A DNA stretch of 64,000 nucleotides, from NCBI RefSeq assembly GCF_900101025.1, contig NZ_FMUH01000002.1, forward strand, positions 806,001 to 870,000. Direction: 5' to 3'. Below are positions 39,157 through 48,420 of this stretch, piece by piece. Each line of letters begins with the position of its first letter. Position 1 is the first letter of the stretch. Origin of the DNA: Klenkia marina. GTDB lineage: Bacteria > Actinomycetota > Actinomycetes > Mycobacteriales > Geodermatophilaceae. The notes beneath the pieces are model-generated. The model ran no database searches and had not been told where the DNA came from. It saw nothing but the letters and a program-made list of their open reading frames with translations. The position numbers and the translations under genes are program-made.

Positions 39157-40281
39157 GTGGCCCCCCGCAGGACAGACCAGCAGCGCCGCCCCAGCAGCCC
39201 GGCCCGGGGTGCCACCGCCAGCGCCCGGCGGGGGGCTCCGTCGCGTCGCACCGCGCCCGCCGTCCCGGTCGACCGCCTGGTGGTCGGGCCCGTGCCCGTG
39301 GTGGCCCGGGCGGCGGGGGCCCTCCTGGCGCTGGCCGGGCTGGTCGGCGCCGTCGCGGTGTTCCCGGCCTACCTGGTGGTCGACGACGTCCGGCTGTCGC
39401 TGGCCACCGGCCCCCTCGACGTGCTCGTCGCGCTCGTGGCGCCGGTCGTCGCGCTGGCGGTCGGCGGGCTCACGGTCGCGGGCCGGGTGCCGCGCTTCGG
39501 CCTGGCGTACGCAGCCGTGACCGGCGGCCTGGCCGTGGGGCGGGTGCTCATCGAGCTGCACCAGGGCACGGCGTCCACCACGCGCCCGGGCATCGAGGTG
39601 CTGGCCGGTGACCTCGTCGTGACCAGCACCGTGCGGACCGCGCCCGGCTGGGTGCTCGGCCTCGCGGCCCTGGTCCTGTCGGTGCTGGCCGGCCTGCTCG
39701 CGCTGGTCGCCTGGGGGCGCACCGTGATGGAGGACGCCGGGTCGCTGGACCCGCTGCGCCCGGTGCTGGCCGGCAGTGCCGTCCTGCTCGGGGCCCTGGC
39801 TGCGCTCTGCCTCGCGCTGCCCGCGGCCGACGTCCGCGACGAGCTGGTCACCGACCCCCGCACCGGTCTGGTGAGCGTGGTGACCGCCGAGGGGCCGCGC
39901 GCGCTGCTCGAGCGGCCCGGCGCGGCCCTGCTCGGCGGCCTGCTGCTGGCGGGTGCGCTGCTGCTGTCGGGTGTCGTGGCCGCGTCGCTGCGCCCGCGGC
40001 TGGCCGCGGTGGGCGGGCTGCTGGCCGTCGGGGTGGCCGTGCTGGCCGCGGGGCTCGCCGGACTCCGGGACGCCCTGCACTCCCCGGACCTGGACTGGAC
40101 GCTGCCCGGCGTCGGTCTGCTGCTCGCCGGCCTCGCCCTGTCCGGCCTGGCGGGGCTGGCCTGGCGGTGGCGACCCGCCCCCGGTCGTACCCCCGGACGG
40201 GCCCTCGGCCTCGGCGACCCGGACGACCTGCTCGACGAGGCCGCCGACGCCTTCCCTGAGGGTCGTCGCGGCGGCCGCTGA
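39157..40281 (+). CDS. Multi-pass membrane protein of unknown function
   Basis: A 374-residue protein. An Arg/Ser/Pro-rich N-terminus (1-45) is followed by about seven or eight hydrophobic segments (for example VARAAGALLALAGLVGAVAV, residues near 50-70, and pairs around 170-190, 205-220, 255-275 and 285-300). A short extracytoplasmic-looking region (LIELHQGTASTTRPGIEVL) lies after the third helix. The C-terminal tail is acidic (DPDDLLDEAADAFPEG). GTG 39157 follows GAGGAGGAA. It precedes sucC by 84 bases. I do not recognise the family. Confidence 0.8.
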   Translation: MAPRRTDQQRRPSSPARGATASARRGAPSRRTAPAVPVDRLVVGPVPVVARAAGALLALAGLVGAVAVFPAYLVVDDVRLSLATGPLDVLVALVAPVVALAVGGLTVAGRVPRFGLAYAAVTGGLAVGRVLIELHQGTASTTRPGIEVLAGDLVVTSTVRTAPGWVLGLAALVLSVLAGLLALVAWGRTVMEDAGSLDPLRPVLAGSAVLLGALAALCLALPAADVRDELVTDPRTGLVSVVTAEGPRALLERPGAALLGGLLLAGALLLSGVVAASLRPRLAAVGGLLAVGVAVLAAGLAGLRDALHSPDLDWTLPGVGLLLAGLALSGLAGLAWRWRPAPGRTPGRALGLGDPDDLLDEAADAFPEGRRGGR

Positions 40282-40351
40282 GCGAGGTGCGCACCCTGTG
40301 ATGCGTCCCACGGACCGCGACGGGTGGTCGGCAGGGCGGTTGCCGGGGCGT

Positions 40352-40357
40352 TACGGT
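40352..40357 (+). promoter_or_regulatory. -10 box for sucCD
   Basis: TACGGT lies 8 bases before the sucC GTG at 40366. This suggests that the TCA cycle operon has its own leaderless promoter. Confidence 0.5.
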
Positions 40358-40365
40358 CTCTCTTC

Positions 40366-41529
40366 GTGGATCTCTTCGAGTACCAGGCCCGTGACATGTT
40401 CGCAGCGCACGGCGTGCCCGTGCTCCCCGGCGGCGTAGCCGAGACCCCTGAGCAGGCCGAGGCCATCGCCCGCGACATCGCGGGCCAGGTCGTCGTCAAG
40501 GCCCAGGTCAAGGTCGGCGGCCGGGGCAAGGCCGGTGGCGTCAAGCTCGCCGACTCCCCGGAGGAGGCCAAGGCCCGCGCCACCGACATCCTCGGCCTCG
40601 ACATCAAGGGCCACGTCACCCGCAAGGTGATGGTGGCCCAGGCCAGCGACATCGCGGAGGAGTACTACTTCTCCTACCTCCTCGACCGCTCCAACCGCAC
40701 CTTCCTGGCCATGGCCAGCGTCGAGGGCGGCATGGAGATCGAGGAGATCGCGGTCACCAAGCCCGAGGCCCTGGCCCGCATCGCCGTCGACGCGACCGTC
40801 GGCGTGGACCGCGCCAAGGCCGAGGAGATCGTCGACGCGGCGAAGTTCCCCGCCGAGGTGCGCGACCAGGTCATCGACATCGCCATCAAGCTCTGGGACG
40901 TGTTCTCGAAGGAGGACGCGACCCTGGTCGAGGTCAACCCGCTGGCCAAGGCGCCCGACGGCACCGTCCTGGCCCTCGACGGCAAGGTCACCCTCGACGA
41001 GAACGCCGCCTTCCGGCAGGCCGGGCACGAGGCCCTCGAGGACGCCGCCGCGGCCGACCCGCTCGAGGCCGCCGCGAAGGAGAAGGGCCTCAACTACGTC
41101 AAGCTCGAGGGCGAGGTCGGCATCATCGGCAACGGCGCCGGCCTGGTCATGAGCACCCTGGACGTCGTCGCCTACGCCGGTGAGGAGTTCGGCGGGGTCC
41201 GCCCGGCCAACTTCCTCGACATCGGTGGCGGCGCCTCGGCGCAGGTCATGGCCGACGGTCTGGGCATCATCCTCGGCGACCCGGCCGTGAAGAGCGTCTT
41301 CGTCAACGTCTTCGGCGGCATCACAGCCTGCGACGCGGTCGCCGACGGCATCGTGTCCGCGCTGGCGATGCTCGGCGACGACGCCACCAAGCCCCTCGTC
41401 GTCCGCCTCGACGGCAACAACGTCGACGAGGGCCGCCGCATCCTCGCCGAGGCCGCCCACCCGCTGGTCACCGTGGTCGACACCATGGACGGCGCCGCCC
41501 GCCGGGCCGCCGAGCTCGCCGCCGCCTGA
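40366..41529 (+). CDS. sucC: Succinate-CoA ligase (ADP-forming) subunit beta
   Basis: SucC and SucD interconvert succinyl-CoA and succinate with formation of a nucleoside triphosphate in the TCA cycle. The 387-residue beta subunit has the ATP-grasp start [41 protein letters not shown] for metal binding, and [14 protein letters not shown] and VFGGITACD in the C-terminal half. GTG 40366 is supported by an adjacent -10 box. sucD starts 34 bases after the stop. Confidence 0.98.
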   Translation: MDLFEYQARDMFAAHGVPVLPGGVAETPEQAEAIARDIAGQVVVKAQVKVGGRGKAGGVKLADSPEEAKARATDILGLDIKGHVTRKVMVAQASDIAEEYYFSYLLDRSNRTFLAMASVEGGMEIEEIAVTKPEALARIAVDATVGVDRAKAEEIVDAAKFPAEVRDQVIDIAIKLWDVFSKEDATLVEVNPLAKAPDGTVLALDGKVTLDENAAFRQAGHEALEDAAAADPLEAAAKEKGLNYVKLEGEVGIIGNGAGLVMSTLDVVAYAGEEFGGVRPANFLDIGGGASAQVMADGLGIILGDPAVKSVFVNVFGGITACDAVADGIVSALAMLGDDATKPLVVRLDGNNVDEGRRILAEAAHPLVTVVDTMDGAARRAAELAAA

Positions 41530-41563
41530 TCCCGACCTGCTGACTGCGAAGGACACCTGAACC

Positions 41564-42439
41564 ATGAGCATCTTCCTCACCGAGAACAGCAAGGTCATCG
41601 TCCAGGGCATCACCGGGTCGGAGGGTCGCAAGCACACCCAGCGCATGCTGGCCTCCGGCACCGCGGTGGTCGGCGGCGTGAACCCCTCCAAGGCCGGCCA
41701 GACCGTCGACTTCGACGGCACCTCCGTGCCGGTCTTCGGCTCCGTCGCCGAGGCCATGAAGGAGACCGGGGCCGACGTCACCGTCGTCTTCGTGCCCCCG
41801 AAGTTCGCCAAGGGCGCCGTCGTCGAGGCCGTGGACGCCGGCATCGGCCTGTGCGTGGTCATCACCGAGGGCATCCCGGTCAAGGACTCGACCGAGTTCT
41901 GGGCCTACGCCCAGGGCAAGAGCACCCGGATCATCGGCCCCAACTGCCCGGGCTTGATCAGCCCCGGGCGCTCGAACGCCGGCATCATCCCGGCCAACAT
42001 CACCCAGGCCGGCAAGATCGGGCTGGTCTCCAAGTCCGGCACGCTGACCTACCAGATGATGTACGAGCTGCGCGACATCGGTTTCTCCACCGCCATCGGC
42101 ATCGGCGGCGACCCGGTCATCGGCACCACGCACATCGACGCGCTGCAGGCCTTCCAGGACGACCCGGAGACCGAGGCCATCGTGATGATCGGCGAGATCG
42201 GCGGCGACGCCGAGGAGCGCGCCGCCGAGTTCATCAAGGCCCACGTCACCAAGCCCGTCGTCGGCTACGTCGCCGGCTTCACCGCCCCCGAGGGCAAGAC
42301 CATGGGCCACGCCGGCGCCATCGTCTCCGGCTCGGCCGGGACCGCCCAGGCCAAGAAGGAGGCCCTCGAGGCCGCCGGCGTCAAGGTCGGCAAGACCCCC
42401 TCGGAGACCGCGCGCCTCATGCGCGAGCTCCTGGGCTGA
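41564..42439 (+). CDS. sucD: Succinate-CoA ligase subunit alpha
   Basis: The 291-residue alpha subunit binds CoA and carries the phospho-histidine. It shows [32 protein letters not shown] and the active-site region [18 protein letters not shown] with the phosphorylated His. ATG start with GAAGGACACC upstream. It forms an operon with sucC. A strong terminator follows within 15 bases. Confidence 0.98.
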   Translation: MSIFLTENSKVIVQGITGSEGRKHTQRMLASGTAVVGGVNPSKAGQTVDFDGTSVPVFGSVAEAMKETGADVTVVFVPPKFAKGAVVEAVDAGIGLCVVITEGIPVKDSTEFWAYAQGKSTRIIGPNCPGLISPGRSNAGIIPANITQAGKIGLVSKSGTLTYQMMYELRDIGFSTAIGIGGDPVIGTTHIDALQAFQDDPETEAIVMIGEIGGDAEERAAEFIKAHVTKPVVGYVAGFTAPEGKTMGHAGAIVSGSAGTAQAKKEALEAAGVKVGKTPSETARLMRELLG

Positions 42440-42453
42440 CCCACCCGCACCCG

Positions 42454-42492
42454 GCGGCGGGGTACCCCTCGAACGGAGGGGTACCCCGCCGC
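42454..42492 (+). terminator. Terminator after sucD
   Basis: GGCGGCGGGGTACCCCTC-type arms (17 paired bases, 42454-42470 with 42476-42492) enclose the loop GAACG. The hairpin lies 15 bases after the sucD stop. Confidence 0.85.
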
Positions 42493-42593
42493 TCTGCGGT
42501 TGCGGCACCCCCGGCGCGTGGAGACCATGCGTGCCGGGACCCTGACATGCTGATCACGTCCCACCCGGAACGACTCAGGAGAGAAGCCGAGCG

Positions 42594-43838
42594 ATGACGA
42601 CGAGCGGACCCGACCAGACGCCGGGGGGACCCGGGCAGGGTCCTGCCGGCTACGGCCAGCCCGGCCAGCAGTCCGGCGGCTACGGCCAGCAGGGCCAGCA
42701 GGGCCAGCAGGGCCAGCACGGCCAGCAGGGCGGCTACGGGCAGCCCCCGCAGGGCGGCTACGGGCAGCCCCTGCAGGGCGGCTACGGCCAGCCCGCGCAG
42801 GGCGGCTACGGCCAGCCCGCGCAGAGCCAGCCCGGCCAGCCGCAGTACGGCCAGGGCGGCTACGGGCAGGGCGGCCCGGCCCCGTTCGGCCAGCCCGCCT
42901 CCGGCGGCGGCTTCGACCTCAAGAAGCTCAAGGTCGCCGACTACGTGGTCGCCGGCAGTGCGCTGCTCTACCTGCTCTTCTCGCTGCTGCCCTGGTTCAG
43001 CGGCGACTTCGGCTTCGGCTACAGCTACAGCGTCAACGGCTTCGAGTCCGGGCTGATCGTCTTCTCGTTCATCCTGCTGCTGCTGGCCGCCGTGTGGGTG
43101 CTGCTCCCGGCGTTCGTCGACCTCAAGCTCGGGTTCCCCCGCAGCTTCGTCACCGTCGGGCTCACCGGGCTGGCGTTCCTGCTCACCCTCATCGAGTGGA
43201 TCCAGACCTTCGAGGCCGGCTTCAGCATCTTCGCGCTGCTGACCTTCCTGGTGTCCGCCGCGGCCCTGGCGTTCGCCGTCCTCGGCCTGCTCCCCGAGCT
43301 GAAGAACAAGCCGGCCATGTCCGGGGGGCTGGCCAACGCCGCGTCCTGGGCCAACCAGCAGGCCCCGCAGTTCGGTCAGCAGCACGGTGGCCAGCAGCAG
43401 GGTGGTCAGCAGCACGGTGGCCAGCAGGGGGCTCAGGGCTTCGGCCAGACCGGCCCGCAGGGCGGCTACGGCAGCTCGTCGCAGCCCGCCGGCTACGGCC
43501 AGCAGCCGGGCCAGGCCTACGGCCAGCCGGGCCAGCAGAACCAGGGCGGGTGGGGTCAGCCGTCGGCGTCGGCCCCGTCCTACGGGCAGCCGTCGTCCGG
43601 GTCCAGCACGCCGTCCTACGGCCAGCCGTCCGCGGGCCCGTCCTCGTCCGGCCCGTCGACCCCGGGCCAGACCCCGGGTCAGGCCCCGGCCGGCAGCTGG
43701 AGCGCCAACCCCTCGGGCGGGCCGTCGACCGGCGGCAACCCGCCGGCGCCGCCGACGTACGCCGCGCCCAGCACCCCGCCGCCGCCCCCCGCGGCCGACG
43801 AGGACCGCGACCGGCCGAAGCCCTCGGGCGACGCCTGA
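42594..43838 (+). CDS. DUF5336 membrane protein with YGQ-rich low-complexity tails
   Basis: A 414-residue protein. Residues 1-104 are Gly/Gln/Tyr-rich with repeated GGYGQP units. Four transmembrane segments follow (about 115-131, 145-170, 180-197 and 205-225). Residues 240-414 are again Gln/Gly/Ser/Pro-rich. The core and its place after sucCD match mycobacterial Rv0954 and the '34 kDa antigen' group (DUF5336). The biochemical role is unknown. The repetitive tails resemble disordered, prion-like sequence. ATG start with AGGAGAGAAG upstream. perM follows. Confidence 0.9.
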   Translation: MTTSGPDQTPGGPGQGPAGYGQPGQQSGGYGQQGQQGQQGQHGQQGGYGQPPQGGYGQPLQGGYGQPAQGGYGQPAQSQPGQPQYGQGGYGQGGPAPFGQPASGGGFDLKKLKVADYVVAGSALLYLLFSLLPWFSGDFGFGYSYSVNGFESGLIVFSFILLLLAAVWVLLPAFVDLKLGFPRSFVTVGLTGLAFLLTLIEWIQTFEAGFSIFALLTFLVSAAALAFAVLGLLPELKNKPAMSGGLANAASWANQQAPQFGQQHGGQQQGGQQHGGQQGAQGFGQTGPQGGYGSSSQPAGYGQQPGQAYGQPGQQNQGGWGQPSASAPSYGQPSSGSSTPSYGQPSAGPSSSGPSTPGQTPGQAPAGSWSANPSGGPSTGGNPPAPPTYAAPSTPPPPPAADEDRDRPKPSGDA

Positions 43839-43862
43839 CCGCACCGCACCACCCGCACCACC

Positions 43863-43900
43863 ACGAGACCCGCTCCGGAGCCTTCCGGGGCGGGTCTCGT
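43863..43900 (+). terminator. Terminator after the DUF5336 gene
   Basis: ACGAGACCCGC (43863-43873) pairs with GCGGGTCTCGT (43890-43900) around a loop that can form a second short stem. It is 24 bases after the stop. Confidence 0.8.
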
Positions 43901-43969
43901 CGTCGGTGATCTGGTCGGCCCCGGCGGGCCCGTCCCCCGCCGGGCCGGTGGGCTTGCGAGAGTGGGGGG

Positions 43970-45148
43970 ATGCACGAGCTCCTCACCCGGACGACGGCCC
44001 GCCTCCGTGCCGTCACCGGGTCGCCCACGCCCGTGCTGGCCGCCGCGGCGTCGGCCGCGGTCACCGTCGCCGGCCTCCTGGTGCTCACCCTCGCCCTCGT
44101 CGTCGTCTCGGCGCTGGACCCCGACGGCGGGCTGTCCACCGGTCAGGACACCGCCCTCGCCGCCCGGCTGTGGCTGCTCGCCCACGGGGCGGGACTGGAC
44201 TGGCAGGCCGGGTCGCTCGCGCTGGCCCCCCTGGTGCTCACCGCCGCCGTCGCCTGGGGCATCAGCAGCGCCGCCCGATGGGTGGTGGCCGAACGCGACC
44301 TCGGCTCGGCCCGCGACGTGCTCACCGCCGCCGGCACCGTGGCCGGCGGGCACCTGCTGCTCACCGTGCTCGTGGCCCTGCTCGTCACCGGCCCCGACGC
44401 CGCCGTGCAGTGGCCGCGCACCCTGGCGGGCGCGGTGCTGCTCCCGCTGCTGGCCGCCGCGTGGGGCGCCGGGCGGGAGTCGGGGTGGGCGGGCGAGCTG
44501 CTGGGCCGCGTGCGCGGGCCGGGCCCGGCGGTGGCCCGCGGGGTGCTCGCCGGCACCTGGTGGTTGCTGGCCCTGGCCTTCGCGGTGGTCGCCGTCGCGC
44601 TCGTGGGGGACGTCTCCGGGGTCGCGGCGCTGGCCACCACCCTGGGCGGGGCCGGCGCCGGGGCGGTCGGCCTGGTCGGGCTGAGCGCCCTGCTGCTGCC
44701 CAACGCCGCCGTCGCCGTCCTCGGCCTCGCCGCCGGCCCCGGTTTCGCCGTCGGGGCGGGCACGCTCGTCTCGACCGCCGGGGTCACCCTCGGTGCGGTG
44801 CCCGCGCTGCCGCTGCTCGCGGCCCTGCCCGACACCCAGGCGGTGCCGCTGCTGGCGTTCGTGTCGCAGGTGCTGCCGGCCGCGGCGGGCCTGGTCGCCG
44901 GCACGGCCACCGCCCGCCGGCTGACCGACGCCGACGGCGGGGCCGTCACCGCGGCCCTGTGGGGCGTCGTCACCGGGGTCGGCGTCGGCGTGCTGACCGG
45001 GGTGCTGTGCCTGGTCGGCGGCGGCTCGCTCGGGGACGGCGCACTCGCCGAGGTCGGTGCACCCGCCCTGGCGACAGGCCTGGCCACCGCCGCCCAGGCC
45101 GGGCTGGCCGCCGCGATCGCGGCCGCCGTCACCCGCTGGCGCGGCTGA
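43970..45148 (+). CDS. perM: PerM-like integral membrane protein (DUF6350)
   Basis: A 392-residue protein that is almost entirely hydrophobic, with about ten predicted membrane segments and few charged residues (SSAARWVVAERDLG is one of the few loops). Size, composition and position between the DUF5336 gene and purN match mycobacterial Rv0955, PerM, which stabilises cell division proteins during stress. Assignment rests mainly on synteny. ATG start with AGTGGGGGG directly upstream. Confidence 0.82.
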   Translation: MHELLTRTTARLRAVTGSPTPVLAAAASAAVTVAGLLVLTLALVVVSALDPDGGLSTGQDTALAARLWLLAHGAGLDWQAGSLALAPLVLTAAVAWGISSAARWVVAERDLGSARDVLTAAGTVAGGHLLLTVLVALLVTGPDAAVQWPRTLAGAVLLPLLAAAWGAGRESGWAGELLGRVRGPGPAVARGVLAGTWWLLALAFAVVAVALVGDVSGVAALATTLGGAGAGAVGLVGLSALLLPNAAVAVLGLAAGPGFAVGAGTLVSTAGVTLGAVPALPLLAALPDTQAVPLLAFVSQVLPAAAGLVAGTATARRLTDADGGAVTAALWGVVTGVGVGVLTGVLCLVGGGSLGDGALAEVGAPALATGLATAAQAGLAAAIAAAVTRWRG

Positions 45149-45180
45149 ACGCCCGAGGTCCGGGGCCGCAGAGGCCCGAG

Positions 45181-45186
45181 TAGCCT
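45181..45186 (+). promoter_or_regulatory. -10 box for purN-purH
   Basis: TAGCCT lies 8 bases before the purN GTG at 45195, so the purine operon is probably leaderless. Confidence 0.5.
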
Positions 45187-45194
45187 CCCGGTAC

Positions 45195-45803
45195 GTGCCG
45201 CCGGACCACCCGACACCTGCCCGGGTCGTCGTGCTCCTGTCCGGCACCGGTTCCCTCTGCGCGGCGCTGATGGCAGCCGACAGGCCGTCGTTCACCGTCG
45301 TGGCCGTCGGCGCCGACCGCGAGGCGCCCGGTCTGGCTGCGGCCCGCGAGCGTGGCGTGCCCACCTTCGTCGTCCCGCTCGCCGACCACCCCGACCGGGT
45401 GTCCTGGGACGCCGCGCTGGCCGGGGCGATCGCCGCGCACCGCCCCGACTGGGTGGTCAGCGCCGGGTTCATGAAGCTGTTCGGCCCCGCCGTCCTCGCC
45501 GCGTTCGGCGGTCGGCTGCTCAACACGCACCCGGCCCTGCTGCCGGCCTTCCCGGGGGCGCACGCCGTGCGCGACGCCCTCGCCGCGGGCGTCACCACCA
45601 CCGGGGCCACCGTCCACCTCGTCGACGCCGGCGTCGACACCGGCCCGGTGGTCGCCCAGGCCCCGGTGCCGGTGCTGCCCGGCGACGACGAGGCCCGTCT
45701 GCACGACCGGATCAAGGCCGTCGAACGGGTGCTGCTCGTCGACACCCTCGACGACCTCGCTTCCGCCACGACCCCCTCCGACCAGCCCAGGAGCACCCCA
45801 TGA
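45195..45803 (+). CDS. purN: Phosphoribosylglycinamide formyltransferase
   Basis: PurN formylates GAR with 10-formyl-THF in step 3 of purine synthesis. The 202-residue protein has [10 protein letters not shown] for phosphate binding, the catalytic [12 protein letters not shown] with Asn and His, and [16 protein letters not shown] with the catalytic Asp. GTG 45195 is set by the -10 box. The stop overlaps the purH ATG (ATGA), coupling the two formyl-transfer enzymes. Confidence 0.96.
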   Translation: MPPDHPTPARVVVLLSGTGSLCAALMAADRPSFTVVAVGADREAPGLAAARERGVPTFVVPLADHPDRVSWDAALAGAIAAHRPDWVVSAGFMKLFGPAVLAAFGGRLLNTHPALLPAFPGAHAVRDALAAGVTTTGATVHLVDAGVDTGPVVAQAPVPVLPGDDEARLHDRIKAVERVLLVDTLDDLASATTPSDQPRSTP

Positions 45804-47350
45804 CCGACCGCACCCCCGTCCGCCGGGCGCTGCTCGGCGTCTACGACAAGACCGGCGTCGAGCAGCTAGCCCGCGGCCTGGCCGACGCCGGGGTGGAGCT
45901 GGTCAGCACCGGTGCGACCGCGCGCCGCATCGCCGAGGCCGGCATCCCGGTCACCCCGGTCGAGCAGGTCACCGGCTTCCCCGAGTGCCTGGACGGCCGG
46001 GTGAAGACGCTGCACCCCGGCGTGCACGCGGGCATCCTGGCCGACCGCCGCAAGGCCGACCACGTGCGTCAGCTCGACGAGCTGGGCATCGCCGCCTTCG
46101 ACCTCGTGGTGGTCAACCTCTACCCGTTCCGCGAGACCGTGGCCTCGGGTGCCACGCCCGACGAGTGCATCGAGCAGATCGACATCGGCGGCCCGGCCAT
46201 GGTCCGCGCCGCGGCCAAGAACCACCCGTCGGTCGCCGTCGTCGTCGACCCGGCCCGCTACGACGACGTCCTCGCCGCCGTCGCCGAGGGCGGCACCACG
46301 CTGGCCCAGCGCCAGCAGCTGGCCACCGACGCCTTCCGGCACACCGCCTCCTACGACGTCGCCGTGGCCTCGTGGCTGGGCAGCACGGTGGCCCCCGACG
46401 CCAGCGGCTTCCCCTCGTGGACCGCGGCGACCTGGGAGCGCGCCGACGTGCTGCGCTACGGGGAGAACCCGCACCAGGCCGCCGCCCTCTACCGGGGCGA
46501 CCGGCAGGGGCTGGCGCACGCCGAGCAGCTGCACGGCAAGGCGATGTCCTACAACAACTACGTTGACACCGACGCCGCCTGGCGGGCCGCGCACGACCAC
46601 GACGCCCCGTGCGTGGCGATCATCAAGCACGCCAACCCCTGCGGCATCGCCGTCGGCGCCGACCTGGCGCACGCCCACCGCAAGGCGCACGCGTGCGACC
46701 CGGTCTCGGCCTTCGGCGGGGTGATCGCGGCCAACCGCGAGGTCGACCTGTCCACGGCCGAGCAGATCGCCGAGGTGTTCACCGAGGTGGTCGTCGCCCC
46801 GGCCTTCACCGACGACGCCGTCGACGTGCTCACCCGCAAGAAGAACGTGCGCCTGCTCCGCATGCCCGCCGACGCCGTGGCCGAGCCGGTGGAGCTCCGG
46901 CCGATCAGCGGCGGCGTGCTCGTGCAGCACGCCGACCGGGTGTCCGCCGCGGGCGACGACCCCACCACGTGGATCCTGGCCACCGGCTCGCCGGTCGACG
47001 CCGCCGCCCTCGACGACCTCGTGTTCGCGTGGCGGGCGGTGCGCGCGGTGAAGTCCAACGCCATCCTGCTGGCCAGCGACGGCGCCACGGTGGGCGTGGG
47101 CATGGGCCAGGTCAACCGGGTCGACGCCGCCCGCCTGGCCGTGCAGCGGGCGGGGGAGCGGGCCGCGGGCTCGGTCGCCGCCTCCGACGCCTTCTTCCCG
47201 TTCGCCGACGGCCTGCAGGTGCTGCTGGACGCAGGGGTCACCGCCGTCGTCCAGCCGGGCGGGTCGGTGCGCGACGAGGAGGTCGTGGCCGCGGCCGCCG
47301 AGGCCGGCATCGCGCTCTACCTCACCGGCACCCGCCACTTCGCGCACTAG
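45800..47350 (+). CDS. purH: Bifunctional AICAR transformylase/IMP cyclohydrolase
   Basis: PurH completes IMP synthesis. The 516-residue protein has an N-terminal IMP cyclohydrolase domain ([35 protein letters not shown]) and a C-terminal AICAR transformylase domain ([24 protein letters not shown] with the catalytic Lys-His, [10 protein letters not shown], and the end LTGTRHFAH). It is translationally coupled to purN. A hairpin follows the stop. Confidence 0.98.
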   Translation: MTDRTPVRRALLGVYDKTGVEQLARGLADAGVELVSTGATARRIAEAGIPVTPVEQVTGFPECLDGRVKTLHPGVHAGILADRRKADHVRQLDELGIAAFDLVVVNLYPFRETVASGATPDECIEQIDIGGPAMVRAAAKNHPSVAVVVDPARYDDVLAAVAEGGTTLAQRQQLATDAFRHTASYDVAVASWLGSTVAPDASGFPSWTAATWERADVLRYGENPHQAAALYRGDRQGLAHAEQLHGKAMSYNNYVDTDAAWRAAHDHDAPCVAIIKHANPCGIAVGADLAHAHRKAHACDPVSAFGGVIAANREVDLSTAEQIAEVFTEVVVAPAFTDDAVDVLTRKKNVRLLRMPADAVAEPVELRPISGGVLVQHADRVSAAGDDPTTWILATGSPVDAAALDDLVFAWRAVRAVKSNAILLASDGATVGVGMGQVNRVDAARLAVQRAGERAAGSVAASDAFFPFADGLQVLLDAGVTAVVQPGGSVRDEEVVAAAAEAGIALYLTGTRHFAH

Positions 47351-47359
47351 CGCCAGCGG

Positions 47360-47383
47360 CCCCCTCGCCCGGCGGCGAGGGGG
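47360..47383. terminator. Terminator between purH and the convergent membrane protein gene
   Basis: CCCCCTCGCC and GGCGAGGGGG form a perfect 10-bp stem with a CGGC loop. The following bases GTCGTCCCGGCGCCTCACC resemble the tail of the dispersed repeat family, so this may be a shortened copy. Confidence 0.8.
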
Positions 47384-47396
47384 TCGTCCCGGCGCC

Positions 47397-48092
47397 TCAC
47401 CTCAGCTTCGGGCCGGTGAGCAGCGCCTTCAGGGCGCCCAGCAGACCCAGGCCGGCGACCGCCAGCGCGAAGGCGAACCCCAGGTCGAAGGCCTCGGGCC
47501 GCCAGCGCTGCGCGGCCGCCGGCACCAGGACGGCGGCCACGACCACGCCGGCCACCACCAGCGCCAGCGCCCCGAGGAAGCGGTGGGCGCGGGCGGGCAG
47601 GAGCAGCAGCAGGCCGAGCACGAACAGCAGCGCCCCACCGGCGAGCACCGCACCCGGCTGCCACAGCCCGGTGCTGAACAGGTCGGTCCAGTCACGACCG
47701 GCGGTGTCGACGACGTCCTCGGCCAGGCCGTAGCCGGTCGCACCGCCCGGCGTCCACGGCAGCGCCAGGCTCAGCCCCGCGGCGACCCCGGCCAGCTGCA
47801 GGAGCAGCGCGCCGACGGGGTCGGGACGCCGCACCGCCACCGGCTTGGTCGACCAGGCCGGCGCGGTCGCCCCCGGGTCGGCCGGGGGCCGCCACGTCTG
47901 CACCGGCTCCGGGGCGGGCGCCGCCCCGGCGGGCGGGACCGCGGGCACCACCGCGGTGTCCTGCCGGTCCGCGTCGTCCCGCGCGGAGGCGGTGGGGTGG
48001 ACGGCGGTGACCTGCTCGTCGGCCGGGTCGGGGGTGCGGGCGGACCCGGGGGTGGTGAACACCTGGGTGCGGTCGGGGTCGGGCTGGCTCAT
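47397..48092 (-). CDS. Four-helix membrane protein with Thr-rich cytoplasmic tail
   Basis: A 231-residue protein of unknown function. The tail (1-90) contains DRTQVFTTP, TAVHP and DRQDTAVVP, the last two shared with the membrane protein gene at 29808-30272. Thr-x-Val-hydrophobic motifs of this kind resemble actinobacterial Ser/Thr kinase sites. Four transmembrane segments follow (about 95-110, 140-160, 165-186 and 205-222). ATG 48092. It lies in reverse orientation between purH and folD. Confidence 0.8.
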   Translation of the reverse strand: MSQPDPDRTQVFTTPGSARTPDPADEQVTAVHPTASARDDADRQDTAVVPAVPPAGAAPAPEPVQTWRPPADPGATAPAWSTKPVAVRRPDPVGALLLQLAGVAAGLSLALPWTPGGATGYGLAEDVVDTAGRDWTDLFSTGLWQPGAVLAGGALLFVLGLLLLLPARAHRFLGALALVVAGVVVAAVLVPAAAQRWRPEAFDLGFAFALAVAGLGLLGALKALLTGPKLR

Positions 48093-48135
48093 CTGTCCTC
48101 CTCGGCGCTGACCGGTCAGCCCTCGACCCTAGGAG

Positions 48136-48385
48136 ACGGCCTCGTCCCTCCCCACGACACGCTCCGCGCGCCGCGGGTCCCGGGGACGAGGCCGTTCCAG
48201 CACGTCACCTCCTCCCCACGACACGCTCCGCGCGCCGCGGGTCCCGGGGACGAGGCCGTTCCAGCACGTCACCTCCTCCCCACGACACGCTCCGCGCGCC
48301 GCGGGTCCCGGGGACGAGGCCGTTCCAGCACGTCACCTCCTCCCCACGACACGCTCCGCGCGCCGCGGGTCCCGGGGACGACGCG
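48136..48385 (+). repeat. 64-bp tandem repeat array, about four copies (element D)
   Basis: A 64-base unit recurs with exact spacing: TCCCCACGACACGCTCCGCG begins at 48149, 48213, 48277 and 48341. The first three copies look identical, and the fourth diverges after 48380. Each unit holds CACGCTCCGCGCGCCGCGGG and the tail CCGTTCCAGCACGTCACC. The first copy alone keeps the left arm ACGGCCTCGTCCC (48136-48148), which pairs with GGGACGAGGCCGT (48183-48195). This array accounts for most of the 328-base gap between the membrane protein gene and folD. Confidence 0.9.
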
Positions 48386-48408
48386 GTCGCCGCACCTCAC
48401 CCGTGCGG

Positions 48409-48414
48409 CAGACT
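48409..48414 (+). promoter_or_regulatory. Candidate -10 box for folD
   Basis: CAGACT ends 6 bases before the folD GTG at 48421 and about 25 bases after the tandem array, so the array may influence this promoter. Confidence 0.4.
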
Positions 48415-48420
48415 GGGCCG

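Noticed and set aside
48149..48385. Possible CRISPR array upstream of folD
   Set aside because: The repeats are contiguous 64-base tandem copies with no distinct spacers, and no cas genes are nearby.
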